Source: Rhodococcus sp. BP22 (GTDB lineage Bacteria; Actinomycetota; Actinomycetes; Mycobacteriales; Mycobacteriaceae). From it: DNA of 64,000 bases. Shown piece after piece: positions 23,478-32,112 of the stretch. The stretch spans positions 372,001 through 436,000 of the forward strand of contig NZ_JACFTB010000005.1 of assembly GCF_014281965.1 (NCBI RefSeq), read 5' to 3'. How positions within the stretch are numbered: position 1 is the first letter of the stretch; each line of letters opens with the position of its first letter. The translations under genes were made by a program, and so were the position numbers. The notes below the pieces were generated by a model. The model was not told where the DNA came from, did not search any database, and worked only from the letters and a program-made list of their open reading frames with translations.

Positions 23478-26107
23478 TCGCGTTCACCCCGTTCGACTCG
23501 CTCGTTGGGATCCACGTCGGGTGTCTCCCTCTCCTCCTCCATCTCCGATGTACTCGGGATCGTCGCATCGTGCCCGGTGCCGGTAAGCACGAGCTCCCGG
23601 CGCAGTTCGGCGTCGGACATTCCGCCCAGTTCTTCGGCGAAGCCGATGCTCTGCTCGATGTATTCGAGCATTACGAGGAAGCCGATGACGAGCAGAGAGA
23701 ACAGCACCCAGAGGCCGAGGAGCGGGGCCTTACCCCCGGGGATCAGCCACGCGAGGAGTCCGAGGGACAGCACGACCACGAGGGTGACGGCGAAGGTGGC
23801 TCGCAGCAGAGTCGGATAGTTCTGCCTGAATCGACGTGCCCTGGCCCTGACGACCCGCCGGTATCGTCCCCCGTTCGACAGTGCATGGATGATCTGCGGC
23901 AGCTGGTAGCGGCGCCCGGTGATGTGGACGTCCTCGGTCACGAACAGCTGCGTGGTGGCGATCCTGCGGCTGAACAGTAAGGCGAAGTTGCCGAGCCGAA
24001 TGCGTAGGACGAGTCCGAGGAGGAACGACAGGGCGACGAACACCGCCAAAGCGGCCATGTTCTTCCAGTAGTGGTCACCGTAGAAGCCGCTGATCGTCTC
24101 TCGCATGGCGTCGATCCCGTAGGTGAACGGAAGAGCGGGGTACAGGGCGCGGAAGAACCCCGGCATCAGCTCGATCGGATACAGGCCCGCCGCGCCAGGG
24201 ATCTGCACGATGACGAGCAGGATGCACAGGCCTTTGCCCACATATCCAAGGGCGACCGAGAGTGCGTAGATGATGCTCAGGTATGCCGACCCGATGAGCA
24301 CACTGGTGGCCACGAAGGCGAGAGCACTGACCGTCTCCACGCCGATGACGAGGTTGCCGATGGACAGGACCAACGCTTGGACGACGCCCATCGCGGCGAG
24401 CAGCATCCACCGCCCGAGATAGGCCTGCCTGACCGTCAGCCCGTCGATCGACTCTTCGTCGACTTCGAGCTTGAAGATGACCACGAGTACGAACGCGCCG
24501 ATCCAGAGCGAGAGGTTCGCGAACAGGGGTGCCATCGCAGAGCCGTAGGCGGCGACCGGGAACACCGGGTGTTCGTCCACCTCGACGGGCGATGCCATGA
24601 ACTGAGCAATCTGTTCGGCATTCAGCCCTGTCAAAGTGCCGAGCGTGTCCCAGGCGTCCGCCGTGCTGAGCGCGACCACGTCGGTCCGCGCACGATCGAG
24701 ACCGGCCTCCACCCCGGCGAGATTGCCGTCGAGCGCGGTGAGCGCCGTCGACGTCGCATCGAGTTGGACGCCGAGACTCGTGAGCAGATTCTGCGCCTGC
24801 CCCAGCTGCGCGCGCTGCGAGTCGATCGCGGAGGACAGGGCGCCCGCGCTCGCCGACAGTCGCGACATCGCGCCGTTGAGTTCGGGTCCTGTCGACAACA
24901 GGACGTCGCGGACGGACCGCGCCGAGGAACCCGCAGCCTCGGCGGCGGTGTCGATCGCCTCCGCCGAGTTCCGGATCGCTGTCGTGGCCTCGGTCACGAC
25001 GGCGTTGAGTTGCTGCACGCGGGCGAGGATGTTCTGGTCGTCGGGGATGCGGTCCTGCAGCCCGGTGACAGCCTCGCTCAACCGATCGGACAGCTCGGAA
25101 TCGGGGACCGTGGCGGCCAGCAGTGCCTGGACTTCGCTGAGTGCTTCACCGGTTCTGGCGACGACCTGGTCGGCGTCGTTCAGGCCGGAACCGACTGCGA
25201 CGCCTGCGCGCTCGAGCCCCGACGTCACTCTCGCGACCGACCCGTTCAGCGTCGACGCGGCGTCGGCCAGAAGCGTGGCGCCCGAGACGTAGGCGGTGGT
25301 CAACGAGCCGGTGAAATCGGCCAGTTCCTGCTGCGCCTCGTCTGCGATCTGTCGAGCCTGGCCGACGGCGGTCTGCACCTCGCCCAGTGTGGCGTCGACC
25401 GTGCCGAGAGTGTCTCCCGCGGAGCTGAGGCCACCCCGGGCGCCGGACAGCCCGTCCTTGATATCTCCGATTCGCTCGCGCGCCGACGCAACCGTGCCGA
25501 CTGCCCGATCGAGCGTGTCGACGGTGTTGCTCTGGGCGTCTTTCAATCTGCGTTCGACATTGTCACCGGCGTTGGTCAACTCCTCGGTGACCGCCTTGGC
25601 TACGACCGAGACGAAGGTGCTGTTGACCTGCGTGTCGAGGGTGGTTGCGCCGACGTCGGTGATTTTCGGAGCAACCGCGTTCGCCTTCTCGTTGACGTAG
25701 TACGTGAGGGTGGGGGGCGTGAAAGCGCCGGAGGTGATGCTGAGGAGATCACGGGTGAACTCCGGTGGGATGATGATGGCTGCGTAGCTGGATCCGCTTC
25801 TGACCGCCACCATCGCGTCGTTCTCGTCCATGAACTGCCACCCGAGTTGATCGTTCTCCTCGAGCTGGTCGATCAGCTGACTGCCGACATCGACATCACC
25901 CGTGGCGGTCGAGGTGCCACCCTCGTCCTGGTTCACGACCGCGACGCTGACATTTGCTGTCTCCGAGAACGGATCCCAGAAGGCCGCGATATTCACCCAG
26001 GCATACAGCGATGGGGTGATCATGACGCCGAGGATGACGATCCAGGCTTTGCGCACGAGTGCGAGCCGTCTGACATCTCGCGAGAACACGCGAAAGACGT
26101 TGCGCAT
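23474..26107 (-). CDS. YhgE/Pip-type ABC-2 membrane protein (second of pair, longer)
   Basis: 877 residues with the same plan as its neighbour: helix near 20-40 (AWIVILGVMITPSLYAWVNI), NVSVAVVNQDEGG strand, long Ala-rich coiled-coil-like region (about 200-530) and a C-terminal membrane block (about 555-720). It has an extra C-terminal extension with two more hydrophobic segments and an acidic Glu-rich tail. ATG 26107 is chosen because GGGAG lies 6 nt before it; a start at 26245 would add 46 residues with no family character. The pair may form a heteromer. Confidence 0.85.
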   Translation of the reverse strand: MRNVFRVFSRDVRRLALVRKAWIVILGVMITPSLYAWVNIAAFWDPFSETANVSVAVVNQDEGGTSTATGDVDVGSQLIDQLEENDQLGWQFMDENDAMVAVRSGSSYAAIIIPPEFTRDLLSITSGAFTPPTLTYYVNEKANAVAPKITDVGATTLDTQVNSTFVSVVAKAVTEELTNAGDNVERRLKDAQSNTVDTLDRAVGTVASARERIGDIKDGLSGARGGLSSAGDTLGTVDATLGEVQTAVGQARQIADEAQQELADFTGSLTTAYVSGATLLADAASTLNGSVARVTSGLERAGVAVGSGLNDADQVVARTGEALSEVQALLAATVPDSELSDRLSEAVTGLQDRIPDDQNILARVQQLNAVVTEATTAIRNSAEAIDTAAEAAGSSARSVRDVLLSTGPELNGAMSRLSASAGALSSAIDSQRAQLGQAQNLLTSLGVQLDATSTALTALDGNLAGVEAGLDRARTDVVALSTADAWDTLGTLTGLNAEQIAQFMASPVEVDEHPVFPVAAYGSAMAPLFANLSLWIGAFVLVVIFKLEVDEESIDGLTVRQAYLGRWMLLAAMGVVQALVLSIGNLVIGVETVSALAFVATSVLIGSAYLSIIYALSVALGYVGKGLCILLVIVQIPGAAGLYPIELMPGFFRALYPALPFTYGIDAMRETISGFYGDHYWKNMAALAVFVALSFLLGLVLRIRLGNFALLFSRRIATTQLFVTEDVHITGRRYQLPQIIHALSNGGRYRRVVRARARRFRQNYPTLLRATFAVTLVVVLSLGLLAWLIPGGKAPLLGLWVLFSLLVIGFLVMLEYIEQSIGFAEELGGMSDAELRRELVLTGTGHDATIPSTSEMEEERETPDVDPNERVERGERE

Positions 26108-26315
26108 CTGCATCTCCCTGCGGGTCACGTCTCGGGGCCGAACGGCGGTGCCGGACTGCCGGGGGAGTCGGTCTGGGCGGGTCGATCCTCTCGAACTGTA
26201 ACCGTTGTCGGTGTAGACGACATTTCGTTCGCTCACACCGGGCAAGCAGGCGCGATAGGCGTCACTGTCGACTCCTGAGGGGCCGGCAAGCGAGAATCAG
26301 CCGAAGCGTGATTGA

Positions 26316-26885
26316 TCAGGTGATGCCGGTCGTGAGCAGCGCGGCCAGTTCGGCGTAGGCCTGCGAGTCTTCGAGCCCGGTGCGCTCGGCTACTTCGCGG
26401 CTCTGGATTCGAGCCATCGTCGTCGCGGCCACATCGGCAACGAACGCGGCATGGACTCCGCGGACGTCCCCGGCCGAAGTGCCTTCGTCGATGAGTTGCT
26501 GCACGCGTTGCGCGGCGATGGCGGTGTTCTGCTCGTAGACCTCGCGGGCAGGGGGGAACGCTGCGAGATCGTCCATGAACTGCGCCGACGCGGGTTGCAG
26601 CGCGATGCCGACCGCCGACAGGTACTCGGTCAGCCGCGCGCCGGTCCCTTCGACGGTTGCGATGGATGCCTCGACCCGGTCGGTCGCGCCACGGAAGAAG
26701 TGAACGGTCGCCGTCCGCACAAGCTCATCTTTGCTCCCGGCCAATGTGTACAGCGTCGATTTGCTGCATCGCAGGCGTGTCGCGATGTCGTCGAGCGTCA
26801 GGTGTGCGAATCCTTCGTCGAGGAACAGTGCGACCAGTTGGTCGAAGAGCTGGGCGCGCCGTGCAGTCGCGTGAGCTGCGGTCAT
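26316..26885 (-). CDS. TetR-family regulator
   Basis: 189 residues; the TetR helix-turn-helix is at about 32-52 (TLDDIATRLRCSKSTLYTLA), followed by an all-helical ligand domain. The divergent acyl-CoA dehydrogenase gene starts 94 nt away and an array of four AGTACT boxes fills the space, the first only 11 nt before this ATG, so self-repression and control of the dehydrogenase operon are expected. The inducer is probably an acyl-CoA or related compound; that is inference. A longer frame to 27053 would cross the operators. Confidence 0.9.
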   Translation of the reverse strand: MTAAHATARRAQLFDQLVALFLDEGFAHLTLDDIATRLRCSKSTLYTLAGSKDELVRTATVHFFRGATDRVEASIATVEGTGARLTEYLSAVGIALQPASAQFMDDLAAFPPAREVYEQNTAIAAQRVQQLIDEGTSAGDVRGVHAAFVADVAATTMARIQSREVAERTGLEDSQAYAELAALLTTGIT

Positions 26886-26895
26886 ACCGCAAAAT

Positions 26896-26953
26896 AGTAC
26901 TGCACTCGACGGCGCAGTACTGTGTGCAGTACTGTGAGGATCATTCCAGTACT
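26896..26953. promoter_or_regulatory. two 26-bp operator units with four AGTACT half-sites
   Basis: AGTACT occurs at 26896, 26916, 26928 and 26948, spaced 20, 12 and 20 bp. This makes two units (26896-26921 and 26928-26953), each beginning AGTACTG and ending CAGTACT, separated by 6 bp. The inner boxes also form an 11-bp direct repeat GCAGTACTGTG. Likely TetR sites controlling both divergent genes. Confidence 0.75.
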
Positions 26954-26979
26954 GTCCGTGGTTTCGTGAGGAGTGCCCA

Positions 26980-28125
26980 GTGCCCGTCGATCGCCTGCTA
27001 CCCACCGAGGAAGCCAAAGATCTCATCCAGCTCACCCGCGACGTCGCAGACAAAGTGCTCGACCCGATCGTCGACGCACACGAAAAAGCCGAGACGTATC
27101 CGGATGGCGTGTTCGCTCAACTCGGTGAGGCAGGCTTGCTCAGCCTGCCGTTCCCCGAGGAATGGGGCGGCGGAGCGCAGCCCTATGAGGTCTACCTCCA
27201 GGTCCTCGAAGAGTTGGCGTCGCGATGGGCCGCGGTCGCCGTAGCCGTCAGCGTGCACAGTCTCGCCTGCTCGCCGCTACTGGCATTCGGAACCGAAGAG
27301 CAGAAGCAACGCTGGTTGCCGGAGATGCTCGGCGGCTCGCAGATCGGTGCCTACTCCCTGTCCGAGCCGCAGGCCGGATCCGACGCCGCCGCCCTGACCT
27401 GCAAGGCGGTGCCATCCGGTGACGGATACTCCGTCACCGGAGCGAAAGCGTGGATCACCCACGGCGGCATCGCCGACTTCTACAACCTCTTCGCACGCAC
27501 CGGTGAAGGGTCGAAGGGCATCTCCTGCTTCCTGGTGCCCAAGAACCTCGACGGGCTCACCTTCGGCAAACCCGAGGAGAAGATGGGACTGCACTCGGTA
27601 CCGACGACCTCGGCGCATTACGACGGCGCCTACCTTCCAGCCGAACGACGCATCGGTACCGAGGGGCAGGGCCTGCAGATCGCCTTCAGTGCACTCGATT
27701 CCGGCCGTCTCGGTATTGCCGCGGTCGCCGTCGGAATCGCCCAAGCGGCCCTCGACGACGCGGTGGCCTACGCGAACGAACGCACGACGTTCGGTAAGAA
27801 GATCGTCGACCATCAAGGGCTCGGATTCCTGTTGGCCGACATGGCAGCCGCCGTCGACTCTGCCCGCGCTACGTATCTCGACGCCGCCCGACGCCGCGAC
27901 AGCGGGCTCGACTACTCACGAAGCGCATCCGTCGCCAAGCTCATAGCCACCGATGCTGCGATGAAGGTGACTACCGATGCCGTCCAGGTGTTCGGTGGGT
28001 ACGGATATACCCGCGACTTCCGTGTCGAGCGGTACATGCGGGACGCCAAGATCACCCAGATATTCGAGGGCACCAACCAAATTCAGCGTCTCGTGATCGC
28101 GCGGGGGCTGCGGTCGGTGGGTTAA
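26980..28125 (+). CDS. acyl-CoA dehydrogenase
   Basis: 381-residue FAD enzyme that introduces the 2,3 double bond in an acyl-CoA. Visible marks: SLSEPQAGSDAA substrate/FAD loop (about 127-138), KAWITHGG (about 155), FGKKIVDHQGL, QVFGGYGYTRDF and the terminal IFEGTNQIQRL with the catalytic-base Glu. The GTG start has AGGAG upstream. It is followed 9 nt later by a dienelactone hydrolase-family gene, probably one transcript under the divergent TetR. Chain length or branched substrate cannot be told from sequence. Confidence 0.95.
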   Translation: MPVDRLLPTEEAKDLIQLTRDVADKVLDPIVDAHEKAETYPDGVFAQLGEAGLLSLPFPEEWGGGAQPYEVYLQVLEELASRWAAVAVAVSVHSLACSPLLAFGTEEQKQRWLPEMLGGSQIGAYSLSEPQAGSDAAALTCKAVPSGDGYSVTGAKAWITHGGIADFYNLFARTGEGSKGISCFLVPKNLDGLTFGKPEEKMGLHSVPTTSAHYDGAYLPAERRIGTEGQGLQIAFSALDSGRLGIAAVAVGIAQAALDDAVAYANERTTFGKKIVDHQGLGFLLADMAAAVDSARATYLDAARRRDSGLDYSRSASVAKLIATDAAMKVTTDAVQVFGGYGYTRDFRVERYMRDAKITQIFEGTNQIQRLVIARGLRSVG

Positions 28126-28134
28126 TCTTCGGGG

Positions 28135-28836
28135 ATGGCTGACATTCAGGTCGACACCCCCGCGGGCCCGATTGCCGCTGTACTGGAAATGCCCGAGGGG
28201 GATGGGCCGTGGCCCGGTGTCGTGATCGTGCACGACGCATTCGGGCTGAACGAGGACACCAGAGCTATCGCGCGCCGGTTTGCTGACCAGGGTTACCTTG
28301 CGCTGGCACCCGACTTGTACAGCCGAGGCGGAATGCGTAAGTGCGTCGTCGGGGTCTTCCGTGCGCTTCTCGGGCAGAGCGGAGTCGCCGTGGACGATCT
28401 GCTCGCGGCTCGGGAGTATCTGCTCACGCGTGAGGATGTGACCGACAGCGTCGGGATAGTCGGGTTCTGCATGGGCGGTGGATTCGCTCTGCTGTTGTCG
28501 CCGAAGGGGTTCGGAGCGAGCGCGCCGTTCTACGGAATCTCTCCGAAGGATATGGAGGAAGCGCTCAACGGCGCATGCCCGATCGTCGCTTCGTACGGAA
28601 AGAACGATCCGAGCTTGATCGGTGCCGGCAAGAAACTCGACAAAGTGTTGTCCGACAAGGGAATTCCGCACGACGTCAAGACGTATCCGGGCGCCGGGCA
28701 CAGTTTCGCAAACGCGCTCCCTGGCAACAAGAAAGCCGCGGTTCTACGGCGGATCAGTGGTCTCGGATTCAAAGAAGAGCAGGCCGAAGACGCCTTTGCC
28801 CGGGTGTTCGACTTCTTCGATCGACACCTTCACTGA
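28135..28836 (+). CDS. dienelactone hydrolase-family protein
   Basis: 233-residue alpha/beta hydrolase. The nucleophile elbow GFCMGG puts Cys at about residue 108, with Asp in GKNDPS (about 157) and His in GAGHSF (about 189), the Cys-Asp-His triad of dienelactone hydrolases. The family hydrolyses lactones or esters of aromatic breakdown; many members have other substrates. Co-transcription with the acyl-CoA dehydrogenase is likely. Its stop overlaps the convergent repeat-protein gene by 7 nt. Confidence 0.9.
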   Translation: MADIQVDTPAGPIAAVLEMPEGDGPWPGVVIVHDAFGLNEDTRAIARRFADQGYLALAPDLYSRGGMRKCVVGVFRALLGQSGVAVDDLLAAREYLLTREDVTDSVGIVGFCMGGGFALLLSPKGFGASAPFYGISPKDMEEALNGACPIVASYGKNDPSLIGAGKKLDKVLSDKGIPHDVKTYPGAGHSFANALPGNKKAAVLRRISGLGFKEEQAEDAFARVFDFFDRHLH

Positions 28837-29630
28837 AGCTCGGACACGGGCTGCTTCCCTTTGAGCCAGCGATTGGGGAGCCGTCCGACCAGTTCGCCCA
28901 GCGGATTTACTGCAGCAGAGAGTATCTCGACCGAATCCTGCAGGATGTCGACACTGACACCCATACGTTCGAGGTTCGGGGCCAGCGAAGACAACGTCTC
29001 GGACAGGCTGACGAGCTGATCGAGGGGACCATCCTTCGCCGTCAGGCGTTCGATGGCGCCGCCCTCGGAGAGTAATTGTTCGAGCAGGCCGCCTTCCTCG
29101 AGTGCCCGCTCGATTATTCCGCCCTCCCTCGTCAGCAATTCGAGGGGACCATCGGTCGCGGTGAGCCGCTCGAGGGGACCTTCGACGGCGGTGATCCGAT
29201 CGAGAAGCCCGCCCTCGGCAAGCAGCCGTTCGAGAGGGCCGTCCTCGGCGAGCAACCTGTCGAGTGGCCCGCCCGTGGCGGTCACCCGATCGACCGGGCC
29301 GCCGTCGGCCAGCAGCCTTTCCAGCGTGCCTTCCTCCGCGGTCAATCGGTCGACGACGCCGCCGGGTGCGAGGAGCCGGTCCAGCGGCCCACCTTCGCGA
29401 AGGGCGTTGCCGAAAGCGCGATCCTCGGAGGTTAGTTGGCCGAGTTGCGCGAGCAACTGCATGGTGCCGCCGCGAGGATTCGCAATCGATGCAAGGTTCG
29501 ACGGGTTGGCGGCGCCGGATTCCAGGACGAATCGGGTCGTGGAGAGGACCGTGCTGGTCACTTGCAGCGCAGTTTCCGTCATTGCGATCCCGGCACGCGC
29601 AGGGAATGTGATCGCCGACACCCAGTTCAT
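28830..29630 (-). CDS. decapeptide-repeat protein, unknown function
   Basis: 266 residues. Residues 79-208 consist of 13 consecutive 10-residue repeats in perfect register, consensus xGGPLxRLLA (for example EGGPLDRLLA, TGGPLDRLLA, EDGPLERLLA), with no indels. An N-terminal segment (1-30) has a hydrophobic amphipathic helix, and a C-terminal helical part (210-266) ends in basic residues. No signal peptide is evident. The repeat has Leu pairs alternating with D/E-R salt bridges after a Gly turn, so a short-helix solenoid is possible. I do not recognise a named family. Confidence 0.75.
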   Translation of the reverse strand: MNWVSAITFPARAGIAMTETALQVTSTVLSTTRFVLESGAANPSNLASIANPRGGTMQLLAQLGQLTSEDRAFGNALREGGPLDRLLAPGGVVDRLTAEEGTLERLLADGGPVDRVTATGGPLDRLLAEDGPLERLLAEGGLLDRITAVEGPLERLTATDGPLELLTREGGIIERALEEGGLLEQLLSEGGAIERLTAKDGPLDQLVSLSETLSSLAPNLERMGVSVDILQDSVEILSAAVNPLGELVGRLPNRWLKGKQPVSELQ

Positions 29631-29655
29631 GGTTTTACTGTAACCGCTGGAGACA

Positions 29656-29970
29656 TCATGGAAGGACCTTCAAGCCGACCACACAGCCGACGATTCCCAT
29701 CAATAGCGCGACCTTGATCCACGACGCGGCCTCGTCGCCGGTGATCATCGCGTAGGTGACGGTGAGTGCCGCGCCGATCGCGACCCAGACCGCGTAGGCG
29801 GTGCCGGTCGGTAACGTGCGCATCGCGAGTGCGAGACCGCCCATGCTGATCACGAGAGCGACGGCGAACACGAGCGTCGGACCAAGTTTGGAGAATCCGT
29901 CGGACTTGCCGAGGGCCGTTGCCCAGACCGCTTCGAAGGCGCCGGAGACGACCAAAATCAACCAAGCCAT
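29656..29970 (-). CDS. SMR-family exporter, SugE/Gdx type
   Basis: 104 residues with four transmembrane helices. MAWLILVVSGAFEAVWATAL contains the conserved Glu (residue 13) of helix 1, and GTAYAVWVAIGAALTV is the SMR helix 3 pattern; the FEAVWA sequence and LPTGTAYAVW favour the SugE/Gdx (guanidinium/proton antiport) branch over multidrug EmrE. It functions as an antiparallel dimer. Start ATG 29970 is chosen by family N-terminus; a GTG at 29991 would add 7 residues. No Shine-Dalgarno at either. Confidence 0.87.
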   Translation of the reverse strand: MAWLILVVSGAFEAVWATALGKSDGFSKLGPTLVFAVALVISMGGLALAMRTLPTGTAYAVWVAIGAALTVTYAMITGDEAASWIKVALLMGIVGCVVGLKVLP

Positions 29971-30095
29971 GTGTACAACACTCTCATGCACCGTCTTGAC
30001 CCAGACTGGGGGTTCACAGGGACTTCCCAGCGATAGTCCAGCAACCGAGCAGGCGCCGGAATCGGTCCTGCAATCGGATTCATTCTCGGCACAAT

Positions 30096-30155
30096 GGGGT
30101 TTGCGCTGACGGGGTTTGCGCTGACGGGGTTTGCGCTGACGGGGTTTGCGCTGAT
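30096..30155. repeat. 4 x 15-bp tandem repeat
   Basis: GGGGTTTGCGCTGAC repeated four times without spacer; only the last base of the last copy differs. It lies in the 192-nt gap between the SMR gene (starting at 29970) and the MFS gene end (30163), so it may be in the 3' UTR of the MFS mRNA. Likely length-variable among strains. Confidence 0.95.
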
Positions 30156-30162
30156 GCGGAAA

Positions 30163-31575
30163 TCATGACCGAATCTGCCCGGCTCGCGAATCAGCCTGCG
30201 CTCTAGTTCTTCTTTCCCGGCACAGCAGCACGACCAGTGCGCCGACTACCGATACCGCGGAGGTGAACAGGACTGCGGAGTTCCAACCTTCGACGAGCGC
30301 TGCAGGAGAACTCGTTCCTCGCGGCACCGCCAACACCGCAACCACGGTCACACCTACTGCAGATCCGACATAGCGGGCGGTGTTGTTCGCGCCGCTGCCC
30401 ATCCCCGCACGTCCAGCTGGGACGCTCGCGACGGCTTCGCGCCCCAATGCTGCATTCAGAACTCCGCTCGCGACACCTGCGAACAGCAGGCCCGGGAGAA
30501 GTCGAAGCCAAGTCGAGTCCACCGACAGACCGAGCATTGCAAGCTGCCCGATCGCAACCCCGATCAGACCTGCTGCCAGTTGCACACCGCCGGTGACGCG
30601 GGCTGGAATACGTCGCGCGAGAAGGGCTGTCACGACGGAAGTGGCGGACCAGGCGAAGAGCAACAGCGCCGCGCCCAAAGCATCGATGTTGTAGGCGTTA
30701 CCGAGAAATCCGGACATGAACGACATCAGCGCGATTATCCCCGCACCGGTGACGACTGCCGCGACAGTAGCTGCGACGAACGCGGGTTGGGTGAACAGTT
30801 TCAGATCGAGCATTGCTGCGCGACTTCGGTATTCGACGACGACGAAAACAATCAGTAGCACCGCCGATACCGCGAAGAGTATCAACGGGGATGGCCGCAC
30901 CCATCCCTGGCGCCCCTCGACCAGGGCAGCGAGAAGAGCACTCAACCCGAACGCCAGCAGAAGCGCGCCGGCGGGATCGAGTCCGCGAGGGGTATCCGAG
31001 GTCGACTCCCGCACGAATCGATGCGCGGCGACGGCGAGCAGTGCGCCGGCGACCGCGACCAGCCAATACGCGTCACGCCAGGTTGCCAGCCGATCGAGCG
31101 TCGCGACCAGGAGCGGGCCGAGGGCGATTCCTGCGCCGAGGCTGGCGCCCCACACACCACTGGCATGCGCACGGCGTGGGCCTGCCGGGTGAGTATGCGC
31201 AATGATTCCGAGGCTCGACGCGATCACGGCGGCGCCGCCCAGTCCTTGCAGCACGCGCGCAAGAACGAAGATCAACGTATTCGGCGACACAGCGCAAACC
31301 ACCGAGGCGAAAGCCAGCACGAGCACGCCGAGAACGAACGTGCGACGCCTCCCGAAATCGTCGGCGAGCGTTCCGGTGGTGAGCAGTGCCGCACTGAGCC
31401 CGATGCTCATGGAACTGAGAATCCAAGTCTTACCGGCGGTGTCGCTGCCGAGGGTGGCAGCGGTGGAGTTGATCGTCGCCAGCGGTGACGTGAACGCGAC
31501 AAGGGTGAGCAGGGTGCCGAGGGCAGCGATCGAGAGGGACCGTCGTTGGTCGACGGCAGAGTCGATAATGGTCAT
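30163..31575 (-). CDS. MFS transporter, drug-efflux type
   Basis: 470-residue major-facilitator protein with 12-14 predicted helices. DFGRRRTFVLG after helix 2 is the motif A loop (GxLaDrxGrrr), and GASLGAGIALGPLL is the motif C of drug/proton antiporters. ATG 31575 is chosen; the extra 65 residues of a longer frame are not hydrophobic and overlap the HIT gene. It lies downstream of a HIT gene on the same strand (19-nt gap). The substrate is unknown. Confidence 0.88.
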   Translation of the reverse strand: MTIIDSAVDQRRSLSIAALGTLLTLVAFTSPLATINSTAATLGSDTAGKTWILSSMSIGLSAALLTTGTLADDFGRRRTFVLGVLVLAFASVVCAVSPNTLIFVLARVLQGLGGAAVIASSLGIIAHTHPAGPRRAHASGVWGASLGAGIALGPLLVATLDRLATWRDAYWLVAVAGALLAVAAHRFVRESTSDTPRGLDPAGALLLAFGLSALLAALVEGRQGWVRPSPLILFAVSAVLLIVFVVVEYRSRAAMLDLKLFTQPAFVAATVAAVVTGAGIIALMSFMSGFLGNAYNIDALGAALLLFAWSATSVVTALLARRIPARVTGGVQLAAGLIGVAIGQLAMLGLSVDSTWLRLLPGLLFAGVASGVLNAALGREAVASVPAGRAGMGSGANNTARYVGSAVGVTVVAVLAVPRGTSSPAALVEGWNSAVLFTSAVSVVGALVVLLCRERRTRAQADSRAGQIRS

Positions 31576-31594
31576 CCGGGGGGATTGAGCGAAA

Positions 31595-32020
31595 TCAGGT
31601 AGGGACGTTGGCGCCGTGACCGGCCTCGCGGAGCGCGGCACGCAGCTTCTCAGCAGCCTCGTCCTGCGACTGCGGTGACGGGTTCGGGTCCGCCCCTGAG
31701 ATGTCGAAGTTACCCATGTCGTAGGCAGGGAACACGTGCAGGTGAAGGTGCGGAACCTCGAGCCCGGCAATCAACAGCCCTGCCCTCGGTGCGTCGAACG
31801 CCGACCGCACTGCTTTGCCGATGACCTGGGCGACTGCCGTGATCTTGGCGAAGGTGGCGCCGTCGACGTCCTGCCACTGGTCGATTTCCTCACGAGGGAC
31901 GACGAGCGTGTGACCTGGAGTAACCGGGGCAATAGTCAGAAACGCCACGACGTCCTCGTCCTGCCACACGAATCGTCCCGGAATCTCGCCGCTGATTATC
32001 TTGCTGAAGACCGATGCCAT
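31595..32020 (-). CDS. HIT-family nucleotide hydrolase/transferase
   Basis: 141 residues; the histidine triad is HLHLHVF at about 98-104, preceded by the [14 protein letters not shown] strand-helix. HIT proteins hydrolyse or transfer nucleotidyl groups (for example AMP-lysine or AMP-NH2). ATG 32020 begins at [14 protein letters not shown], the usual family start. It is divergent from purD. A second, different HIT gene lies at 40491. Confidence 0.92.
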   Translation of the reverse strand: MASVFSKIISGEIPGRFVWQDEDVVAFLTIAPVTPGHTLVVPREEIDQWQDVDGATFAKITAVAQVIGKAVRSAFDAPRAGLLIAGLEVPHLHLHVFPAYDMGNFDISGADPNPSPQSQDEAAEKLRAALREAGHGANVPT

Positions 32021-32112
32021 GGTCGTCAGGGTAGTCGTCACGATCGCCGACCTGCATCAGCTAGGGAACATGTTTTCGCTCGGAGCGGGTCGAGCCGATA
32101 CTCTTGTCCACT

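Noticed and set aside
24071..26278. A 735-codon plus-strand frame opposite the larger YhgE/Pip gene.
   Set aside because: Composition is Arg/Asp/Gly/Val-biased noise, and the opposite strand encodes a clear membrane protein with Shine-Dalgarno and coupling to its neighbour.
29971..30095. Possible guanidine-III (ykkC-III) riboswitch before the SugE/Gdx-like gene: the minus strand reads GGGTCAAGACGGTGC just before the start, like the conserved 3' part of that motif.
   Set aside because: The upstream strand needed for the pseudoknot (GCACCGT-like) and the GACGAG element are missing. A covariance-model search with the guanidine-III family would decide.
30094..30168. A 24-codon frame of GFALT repeats.
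   Set aside because: It is the necessary product of a 15-bp tandem repeat, has no Shine-Dalgarno and overlaps the MFS gene end.
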